From an uncultured Atopobium sp. (GTDB lineage: Bacteria; Actinomycetota; Coriobacteriia; Coriobacteriales; Atopobiaceae): a stretch of DNA of 64,000 nt. The stretch lies in assembly GCA_947090525.1 (NCBI GenBank), contig CAMUON010000005.1, forward strand, positions 1 to 64,000. The letters are read 5' to 3'. A program made the translations under genes and the position numbers. The notes under the pieces were generated by a model. The model was given only the letters and a program-made list of their open reading frames with translations, did no database searches and was not told where the DNA came from. Shown in pieces: positions 57,638-64,000 of the stretch. The first letter of the stretch is position 1. Each line of letters starts with the position of its first letter.

Positions 57638-58576
57638 TTACTTCAAACTGCACAGCTCTCCCAAAAGCAGCTCAAAGCTTATGCCACGCAGCTGCCACGC
57701 AGGTTGTTTTTGCGAAAGCAGCATCGCCTGATACACAAAATCGCTCGCAAACTCTACCGCTTTTTTCATATCGCCGAGGCGAATAAAGGCTGCAAGCACG
57801 CAGCTTGCAAACAAATCGCCTGTTCCGTGGAGCGAAAAATCATGCTTCTTGTGGCGCACGACCTCGACGTTTGATCCATTCGTGACGATGTAATTTTCAA
57901 TGCAGCCATCTGCGGTCTCAATGCCTTTAAGTATGAGGTAGCGCGCGTGATATTCGCGCAATCCTTCAATCAAGCTATCCAGTTCTGCACGATCGGGGCT
58001 TTCGCCGCGGTAGCTCCGGCCAGTTAAAATCGCTGCTTCCGTGAGGTTTGGCGTCAACACGTCGGCTCCGTGTGCAAGCTCGCACATCCGCGCGCATAAT
58101 TCGTCGGTGTAGGTGGCGTAACGCGTGCCCGCATCACCCATGACGGGATCTACCACGACAAACGCTTCGGGGAACATGGTTTTTAGGCGCTCGATCGCTG
58201 CAGTTTGCTCAGGCGATCCTAAAAAGCCAGAGTAAATCGCATCGATTTCCACGTCTTCTTTCTCCCACGCATCGAGATAAGGCTCAAGCATGCTTGTAGT
58301 ATCGTGCATGTAGAAATAGTCAAAACGCGTGTGTGCAGAAAAGAGCGAAGTGGGGAGCGGGCACACGTCCAAACCGGCCGCCGAAAGCACGGGGATCGCA
58401 ACACCGAGCGAACATTTGCCGTAGCCACATAGGTCGTGAACTGCGCAAATGCGGGGTATATAGTCCTTTTGAGCGCTCACGCGAAGAAGATGTGGCATTT
58501 CATCGGTGTATTTCGCGCCCGCGTGCGCTTCTCCAGTAGTTGCATCGTTTGTACACAGTGGTTTGTTTTCACTCAT
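57638..58576 (-). CDS. pdxY: Pyridoxamine/pyridoxal kinase
   Basis: 312 residues. PRICAVHDLCGYGKCSLGVA at the start, YSGFLGSPEQ, VVDPVMGDAGTRY and a catalytic-loop HGTGDLFASCVLAA near residue 255 identify the PfkB-related pyridoxal kinase family. It phosphorylates pyridoxal or pyridoxamine for B6 salvage. The ATG at 58576 follows AAAAGGACACGCG; the frame is open further upstream without a site. Divergent from the sortase gene, separated by 136 bases. Confidence 0.9.
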   Translation of the reverse strand: MSENKPLCTNDATTGEAHAGAKYTDEMPHLLRVSAQKDYIPRICAVHDLCGYGKCSLGVAIPVLSAAGLDVCPLPTSLFSAHTRFDYFYMHDTTSMLEPYLDAWEKEDVEIDAIYSGFLGSPEQTAAIERLKTMFPEAFVVVDPVMGDAGTRYATYTDELCARMCELAHGADVLTPNLTEAAILTGRSYRGESPDRAELDSLIEGLREYHARYLILKGIETADGCIENYIVTNGSNVEVVRHKKHDFSLHGTGDLFASCVLAAFIRLGDMKKAVEFASDFVYQAMLLSQKQPAWQLRGISFELLLGELCSLK

Positions 58577-58712
58577 CGCGTGTCCTTTTTCGTATTTTTG
58601 GTTTGGCCGCGCGCTCAATTGGCGCATAGTATATGATCATAGTACCTATATGTTTTGTGTTTTGGAACGAAAAAACAAGAGATACGAGATATTAACCCGA
58701 ATTGAGGATACT

Positions 58713-59594
58713 ATGGCTCGTCACGGTGCTCATAGCGCAATGTCACATATGTCCGCGCGTCCACAAGAAGACGCGCACCCGCGTACGCATTCCGACTCTC
58801 GCCGGAAGAAAACTCCATCCGACTTTTTTGCAAATGCCCTCATAATCGTAGGTGTCTTGCTTATGTTGGCGGGAGCTGGCTATTTTGGCTATTCCAAATG
58901 GTGTTACTTCCAACAAGACCAAACAAATGCGCGACTGGCCGCATTTGCAAAGGTTTCCGATGAGCAAGAGCCCGCTTCGGTTGAGGAAGAAAAATCCCTT
59001 GCGCCCGAGGTAGATTGGGCGGGGCTCAAGGCGATTAATTCCGATGTAGTGGGTTGGATCCAGGCGCCGGGCACCCCCATCAATTACCCCGTATACCAGG
59101 CAAGTGACAACGAGCGCTACCTTAGACACAACGCAGAAGGCCAATGGACGATAGGCGGTCAGGTCTTTATGGACTGCGACAATACGGCTCCTGGCCTGGT
59201 AGATCGGCAAACCGTGCTCTATGGCCACCATCTCAAAGATGGATCGATGTTTTACCACTTTTTCCTCTTGCACGAGCAGGAAAAATTCGACGAGATGAAG
59301 ACCGTGTGGTACGTTACGGAAAAAGCTGCCTATGCATTGCAACCGTTTTTTGTGTATTACACCAATCCGGAGGACGAGGGCGTAAGAACTTTCTCGTTTA
59401 AAGACAGCGGTGAATTCCATGAGTATCTTAAGAAGCGTCTCGAAAAAGCAGTGACCAAGATGGACAACGCCGAAGCAATTCTGCCTCATATAAGCAAGGT
59501 GATGACTATGTCTACCTGCAATTATTATGAAGGGTACGGACGAAGCGAAGCGGTGTTTGTGCTGAAAGATGAAGTCCGCGCGGCGCAAAAGTAA
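58713..59594 (+). CDS. srtB: Class B sortase
   Basis: 293 residues. Membrane helix at about 36-58 (ALIIVGVLLMLAGAGYFGY), and a class B sortase domain: INYPVYQASDNERYLRHNAE, then the catalytic His in VLYGHHLKDGS (about 172), Cys in MSTCNY (about 268) and Arg in GYGRSEAVFVL (about 277). Class B enzymes attach proteins with a variant motif; the substrates are not obvious here. The ICE adhesin's LPKTN fits class A or C better. GAGGA before ATG 58713. Confidence 0.92.
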   Translation: MARHGAHSAMSHMSARPQEDAHPRTHSDSRRKKTPSDFFANALIIVGVLLMLAGAGYFGYSKWCYFQQDQTNARLAAFAKVSDEQEPASVEEEKSLAPEVDWAGLKAINSDVVGWIQAPGTPINYPVYQASDNERYLRHNAEGQWTIGGQVFMDCDNTAPGLVDRQTVLYGHHLKDGSMFYHFFLLHEQEKFDEMKTVWYVTEKAAYALQPFFVYYTNPEDEGVRTFSFKDSGEFHEYLKKRLEKAVTKMDNAEAILPHISKVMTMSTCNYYEGYGRSEAVFVLKDEVRAAQK

Positions 59595-59701
59595 GGATGT
59601 TCGTTGCTGCGTGCGCCCGTGCAAACGAGCGCACAAGGGCGCGCGTAAACACGCGCACAAACGCACGCGAAAAACACGCACGCCCGCCCGCAGCGCCTGC
59701 C

Positions 59702-60916
59702 TTATTTGATGTAGTCTCTCAGAATGGTGAGCGTGTCCTCTTTTTGTCCGAGCCCCGCGCTATTAATATCCGCGTATGGTACACCCATCACCACGACGAT
59801 GTACTCGACACCCTTTTTTTCACAAAGCGTCGCCCAACAAAGTCCTGCTAGATCAGTTGTTCCCGACTTTCCACCCTTGATATGAAAGCCGTCCTCATCG
59901 CCTTCATCGATGCGCGAGCGGATATTTGCTTTGAGCAAAAGGCCCTGCGGGTGCTCCTTCGTTTTTGTGGAAAGATAGCTTACCGCCTCAACAGCCTTTC
60001 GGAAGCGCTCGTCCTGCAAACACGCCGCGAATACGCGCGCGACGTCTCGTGCGGTGCTCATTTGGCCGTCTTCGTCGATGCCGGTGGGATTTTTATATAC
60101 AGTATTGTCTAGCTGCAGTTTCTTTGCGTTTTCATTCATTTCAGCTACAAAGCTCTCGATGCTTGGAGCGGTGTGCACGGCAAGACTCAGCGCGCATTCT
60201 CCACCTGAACGCATGAGAGTTCCGTAGAGCAGATCGCGGTAGGTGGTCGCTTCACCTGCGACAAAGCCTGCAAGTGATGCGTTTTCCTTTTCCAATTCGT
60301 CAAAGATGCCGGGATCTACTGGCGCGGGATCGTCAAGATTTTTGATGTGCGCAAGACTCGTGTAGATGGTCATAAGTTTTACGAGCGACGCAGGCGCGCA
60401 TTTCTTTCCGCCGTCGAAGTTGAGAATTTCTTTGTTGTGCGTGAGATCGTAGACGTAGATATGTTTGGAATTAAATTTGCTGGAATCGATGGGTGTATCG
60501 GGGAGCTGGCGCGGTTTTTCTGGGGCGCGCGTGTCGCTGATGGTGAGGGAAGAAAGCTGATTGTGTATGGTTGTGCCGATATTTGTTTCGACATGAGTAA
60601 AAAAGCTTAAGCCCTCGTTTTGTCCCAAAAACGCGAGAAGCGCGTGGACAATAAGCGCGATACATGCAAGTATAAGCAGCGTAAATGCGATGATATGAAG
60701 GAATTTTTTTCTGAGGGCGAGTCGGCGCCTGCGTTTCACGCTTTTTTGGTAGCGCGCGCTGGTATTGCGCATGTCCGCTGCCCTGTGCTGCTGCGACGGC
60801 TGCTGCGACAGTGGATGTCGCTGCTGCTGCGGTTGTTGTGGCAGCGAGGGGCGTTTGGCATGTGATCCGTGAGGCATCTCGGGCGGTATGTCGTAGCGGT
60901 GTATGTGCTTGCTCAT
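59702..60916 (-). CDS. D-alanyl-D-alanine carboxypeptidase (S11 family)
   Basis: 404 residues. Gln/His-rich cytoplasmic start, membrane helix (FTLLILACIALIVHALLAFL), and an S11 domain: catalytic SLVK in APASLVKLMTIYT, second motif region MRSGGECALSL, and KSGTTDLAGLCWA near the end. The middle motif reads S-G-G where S11 enzymes usually have S-x-N. It trims stem peptides in peptidoglycan. A start at 60916 has GAGG a few bases upstream; the frame stays open to 61033 but the site is better here. Confidence 0.87.
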   Translation of the reverse strand: MSKHIHRYDIPPEMPHGSHAKRPSLPQQPQQQRHPLSQQPSQQHRAADMRNTSARYQKSVKRRRRLALRKKFLHIIAFTLLILACIALIVHALLAFLGQNEGLSFFTHVETNIGTTIHNQLSSLTISDTRAPEKPRQLPDTPIDSSKFNSKHIYVYDLTHNKEILNFDGGKKCAPASLVKLMTIYTSLAHIKNLDDPAPVDPGIFDELEKENASLAGFVAGEATTYRDLLYGTLMRSGGECALSLAVHTAPSIESFVAEMNENAKKLQLDNTVYKNPTGIDEDGQMSTARDVARVFAACLQDERFRKAVEAVSYLSTKTKEHPQGLLLKANIRSRIDEGDEDGFHIKGGKSGTTDLAGLCWATLCEKKGVEYIVVVMGVPYADINSAGLGQKEDTLTILRDYIK

Positions 60917-61248
60917 CATTCCTCGAGGGTCGGACGGATCAGATGGTTTTGTTGCAATCGCTTGAGAAGCGCGTGAAATTTGTTGCGTCTTCCCTGGTAG
61001 CAATATATTAATATACCACGCGTCAAGCTGCACTCATGTGAACATCTTTGAAGCTTTCATGAAGGATTGCGCCCCGCGCGCTGCATACACGCTGCATTTA
61101 TACGGCGGTTTGACGTTCAGGAGGAGCTTAAGGCCGCTTGCCGCAGAAACAAGCCCGCATCCGCGCATGCGCCTATCGCTTCTCGTATAATAAAACATAG
61201 TATTGTTCAAGGCGCGTATCTGCGTCTTTCGTATAGGCTGGAGGATGT

Positions 61249-62619
61249 ATGGCTTTATCAAACCCAGAGATCACGCGCGCAGCGGAATCCTATATGGACA
61301 CTGCGGTCGATTTTTTGATGAAAAAAATTGCCAAAAAAGCCGTTTCTGCTGAAGGCATAAGCTCTCAACACATGAAGGAAGATGCTGAATTTGTTGCTTC
61401 TGAATTGGAAAAAGTGGGCGTAAAGACGCAAGTCATCCTTTCCCACAACGAAGACGGCTCGGACGGTGCCTGGGAAATCATCGGCGAAAAGATGGTTGAT
61501 CCCAACGCAAAAACAGTCCTTCTGTACGCGCATCACGATGTGCAACCTGCGCCTACTGCCTCAGGCCTTTGGGAAACTGATCCGTTTGTCGGCACGATCA
61601 AGGGTGATAGACTCTATGGACGCGGTGCTTCAGACGACGGTTCAGGCATTGCGATTCATGCGGGTGCGCTTGCAATTCTCGGCGACGAGCTCGGCGTTAA
61701 CGTTCGCTTCTTCATCGAGGGTGAAGAAGAAATGGGCTCGGACAGCTTTATTCCGTTTGTAAAAGAACATCCTGAATTTTTCGACGCAGATATTATGATT
61801 GTTGCCGACTCGGGCAACTGGTCACCTGAAATTCCGAGCCTTACCACCTCGCTTCGCGGCAACACCAACATCAATGTCACGGTGAGCGTGCTCGACAGCC
61901 CCCGTCACTCGGGCGCTTATGGCGGACCTGTGCTCGACGCCAATACGCTTGCTGCGCTTTTAATTTCCAAGATGTATGACGAAGAGGGTAACCTGTGCAT
62001 TCCTGGCGTAGAAGAACAAGAGGTTGTAGGTGGTCTTCAGCGCGACATCGAAGAGGAGAGCTTCCGCAAGGATGGAGGCGTTCTGGAAGGGTATCAGCTT
62101 GCAGGTAGCGGCTCACTTGCATCTCGCTTGTGGGTCAAACCTGCCGTTACGCTCATTGGTTTTGACGCGGAGCCAGTCGACACATCTTTCAACGTTATCG
62201 CTCCGTCGTGCCGTTTCCGTCTATCGCTGCGCACGGCTCCTTCGCAAAGCTCCGCCGAAGCTCAAAAAGCCTTGGGCGAATTTATGGTAGCAAACGCGCC
62301 ATTTGGCTGCAAAGTTGAGTGGGAGCCCGTGGACACGGGCGACGGCTGGGCAATGGATGCAAGCTCTTCTGTGAGCAAAATTGCCGAAAAAGCGCTGGCA
62401 GATGCCTTTGAGACTGAGCCCGCAAATAAGGGTGAGGGTGGATCCATCCCCTTCATTCCGGATCTCTGCAAGATGTTTCCCAAGTATCACGTGCTTGTTA
62501 CCGGCCCAGAAGATCCGCAGGCAAATGCACATTCGCCCAATGAAAGTCAGTCGCTCTCGTCGCTTCGCAAGCTGATTGCGGCAGAGGCGATGATGCTTCG
62601 CGATTTTGCTGAGCTGTAG
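61249..62619 (+). CDS. M20-family metallopeptidase (dipeptidase-like)
   Basis: 456 residues. Metal ligands in LLYAHHDVQP (about 95), LYGRGASDDGSG (about 125) and EGEEEMGSDSFIPF (about 160), and the dimerisation region around SPRHSGAYGG, are typical of the M20 dipeptidase branch (ArgE/DapE/CPG2 superfamily). Substrate unknown, likely di- or tripeptides. GGAGG before ATG 61249. Confidence 0.9.
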   Translation: MALSNPEITRAAESYMDTAVDFLMKKIAKKAVSAEGISSQHMKEDAEFVASELEKVGVKTQVILSHNEDGSDGAWEIIGEKMVDPNAKTVLLYAHHDVQPAPTASGLWETDPFVGTIKGDRLYGRGASDDGSGIAIHAGALAILGDELGVNVRFFIEGEEEMGSDSFIPFVKEHPEFFDADIMIVADSGNWSPEIPSLTTSLRGNTNINVTVSVLDSPRHSGAYGGPVLDANTLAALLISKMYDEEGNLCIPGVEEQEVVGGLQRDIEEESFRKDGGVLEGYQLAGSGSLASRLWVKPAVTLIGFDAEPVDTSFNVIAPSCRFRLSLRTAPSQSSAEAQKALGEFMVANAPFGCKVEWEPVDTGDGWAMDASSSVSKIAEKALADAFETEPANKGEGGSIPFIPDLCKMFPKYHVLVTGPEDPQANAHSPNESQSLSSLRKLIAAEAMMLRDFAEL

Positions 62620-62714
62620 CGAGAACATAGATCAATAGTTGTACCAACCTATGTGGGGAGTATTGCGCTTTTGAGTGTTTGCATACAGGTTGCAGCAGTT
62701 TGAAATGTTCTAAG

Positions 62715-62752
62715 ATAAAAGGTCGCATGACGTTTGTCGTGCGACCTTTTCT
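62715..62752. terminator. Bidirectional terminator
   Basis: AAAAGGTCGCA (62717-62727 approx.) pairs with TGCGACCTTTT (to 62750), around GAC/GTC, between converging genes at 62619 and 62803. A-run and T-run at the two ends let it serve both. Confidence 0.8.
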
Positions 62753-62802
62753 TGTGACGTTTGTCGTGTATTGTGCGCGTCTGAGCTTTGGTTGAGCTTT
62801 TC

Positions 62803-64000
62803 CTAAATAAATTGTGAAACAACAACAGCCGCAATCATAAGTGCAGAATTGTATACCAAGAAGGTGGGTACGCAGGTGTCCCAGATGTGATCGTGCTGGC
62901 CATCGGCGTTGAGACCCGATGTGGGGCCAAGCGTGGTATCAGAGGCAGGAGAGCCTGCATCTCCTAGGGCTGCTGCTGCGCTGATAAGAACGATTGTTGC
63001 GGGCACGGAGAATCCCATGCTTTGGCACAGCGGCACAAACAATACGGCAAGTACCGGGACAGTTCCAAATGAAGTGCCGATACCCATGGTGACTACAAGT
63101 CCAATTAGCGTGAGGATAAAGGCTGCGACTACGCGATTGTCTCCCATGCTTGCGCTTCCAAATGCGACAAGCGCATCAACTCCGCCTGTTGCCTTGATTA
63201 CGTTTGCGTATCCACCAGCAATCAGCATAACAAATGCAATGAGTCCCATGAGCTTTACACCGCCCGCAAGCTGGGAATCTATGCTCTTCCACGGCACCGC
63301 CTTAAACGCAATCATTACAAAAAGTCCTGCGAGTGAGGAAAGCGAAAGATCCTTCGTGATGATCTGCGTGATCACAACGACGACGATTGCGAGGATGGTG
63401 ATGTAGTGTGGGTAGGAGAGTTTTTGAGTGCCTGATTGTGTGGTATCACTTGCAGCATCAGCGCCCGCAGCTGCAGCTGCGCCAGCCCCCGCGCTTCCAT
63501 GAGGAGTCAGCTCCTTGTACGCGCGCGGCTTTCTGTACAGGACAAATATTGCAAGCAGGAGAGCAAGAAGCATCGCAGCTCCAAGCCACCAGTTGGCGCT
63601 CGTCACATCGCTTACCGTTACCGACATGCCATTTTCACTCAAATTGGTTGCAATGACCGTCTGAAAAATCAATCCAAAACCAAAGGGTATCGCAATATAT
63701 GGCGCCTCAAGTCCAAACGCGAGTGCGCACGCCGCCGCGCGGCGGTCTATCTGTAAGCGATTCATCAGCACAAGAATGGGAGGGATGAGAATAGGAATGA
63801 AGGCAATATGGATGGGGACGATGTTTTGCGACATTACTGCAATGATAGCAAGCGCAGAAAGCAGCAGGTATTTGCGGGTTCCGATCACCAAACTCAGTTT
63901 TCTGGTAATGATTTCGGCAAGTCCTGTGCTACAAATGGTTTCGGCGAAGGCGCCAAGCAAGATATAGGCAAGCGCCGTCTGCGCATTGACTGCAAACCCA
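62803..64000 (-). CDS. Na+/H+ antiporter of the NhaC-like family (partial, 5' end outside)
   Basis: About 399 codons are visible; the frame continues past 64000 without a stop, so the N terminus lies outside (a start at 63960 would cut into a membrane helix). About ten membrane segments, a hydrophobic IGTRKYLLLSALAIIAVM stretch, a conserved GTSFGTVPVLAVLF and GDAGSPASDTTLGPT, comparable to the GDxxSPxSDTT motif of NhaC. An insertion rich in Gly/Ala at about 165-185 separates the two halves. It exports sodium for protons; the exact ion is unknown. Confidence 0.8.
   Translation of the reverse strand, partial: GFAVNAQTALAYILLGAFAETICSTGLAEIITRKLSLVIGTRKYLLLSALAIIAVMSQNIVPIHIAFIPILIPPILVLMNRLQIDRRAAACALAFGLEAPYIAIPFGFGLIFQTVIATNLSENGMSVTVSDVTSANWWLGAAMLLALLLAIFVLYRKPRAYKELTPHGSAGAGAAAAAGADAASDTTQSGTQKLSYPHYITILAIVVVVITQIITKDLSLSSLAGLFVMIAFKAVPWKSIDSQLAGGVKLMGLIAFVMLIAGGYANVIKATGGVDALVAFGSASMGDNRVVAAFILTLIGLVVTMGIGTSFGTVPVLAVLFVPLCQSMGFSVPATIVLISAAAALGDAGSPASDTTLGPTSGLNADGQHDHIWDTCVPTFLVYNSALMIAAVVVSQFI

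Overview
This window looks like a low-to-mid GC member of the Actinomycetota, most likely class Coriobacteriia (Atopobiaceae-like). That is an inference from protein character: DUF5648-type surface repeats, sortase-type surface proteins, and a chromosomal block rpsF-ssb-rpsR-rplI with dnaB and purA nearby. It is not a database match. Two unlike DNAs are joined. Positions 1 to about 36,860 are the right-hand part of an integrative conjugative element (ICE). From 36,860 to 64,000 the sequence is host chromosome, more GC-rich and with housekeeping genes.

ICE layout. (a) 1-3,550: replication/accessory module with two DUF6291-like proteins, a DnaC-type helicase loader, an iteron-like array on an exact 23-bp lattice inside the initiator-like gene, and small membrane proteins. 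(b) 3,600-5,770: an ArdA-type antirestriction protein, then a promoter, a compact candidate RNA made of tandem pseudoknots, a hairpin, and a PBECR4-like nuclease-domain protein. (c) 5,773-18,970: the conjugation machine, with two PcfB-like (DUF3801-like) proteins, VirD4/TraG coupling protein, a VirB2-like small protein, VirB6/TrbL-like, PrgI, VirB4, an NlpC/P60 hydrolase, a VirB8-position protein and topoisomerase III. (d) 19,056-30,510: a MuF-C/PBECR-type protein, a giant LRR/coiled-coil/DUF5648 secreted protein, an ArdC-type metallopeptidase, two small tail-bearing proteins and an LPXTG SpaA-type adhesin. (e) 30,598-34,665, minus strand: a DUF5648 secreted protein, a small protein, a MOB-type relaxase, a ribbon-helix-helix accessory protein and a probable oriT. 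(f) 34,745-36,703: a broken tail-bearing gene and two membrane proteins. The element ends at 36,833-36,860 in a copy of the 3' end of a tRNA-Ser gene (attR). The integrase and left end lie outside the window.

Two element-wide signals stand out. At least six ICE proteins of unrelated families (ArdA, PBECR4, MuF-C, ArdC and two unknowns), one broken gene, and in weaker form the relaxase, share a C-terminal motif like SLAEEMAAAKAAANRQ placed 29-38 residues from the end. I propose it is a translocation signal for the type IV secretion system, so antirestriction and nuclease proteins would travel to the recipient with the DNA. Second, about ten ICE transcription units, including virD4, virB4, ardA, ardC and mobC, carry the same leader: a short hairpin with loop CTTCCACA, its stem changing in a compensatory way, followed by GAGACAAAGGAG, which is the ribosome binding site. 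This looks like a regulon controlled at the RNA (or DNA) level.

Chromosomal part: a Panacea-Doc toxin-antitoxin pair next to attR, a secreted papain-like protease, an aldehyde dehydrogenase with a structured leader, a membrane protein, the rpsF-ssb-rpsR-rplI cluster, a secreted LRR protein, dnaB, purA, a DegV protein, a NUDIX hydrolase, a membrane protein, a pyridoxamine kinase, a class B sortase, a D-Ala-D-Ala carboxypeptidase, an M20 peptidase and a truncated Na+/H+ antiporter. Several strong hairpin terminators separate these units. No rRNA, complete tRNA, CRISPR array or insertion sequence was seen.
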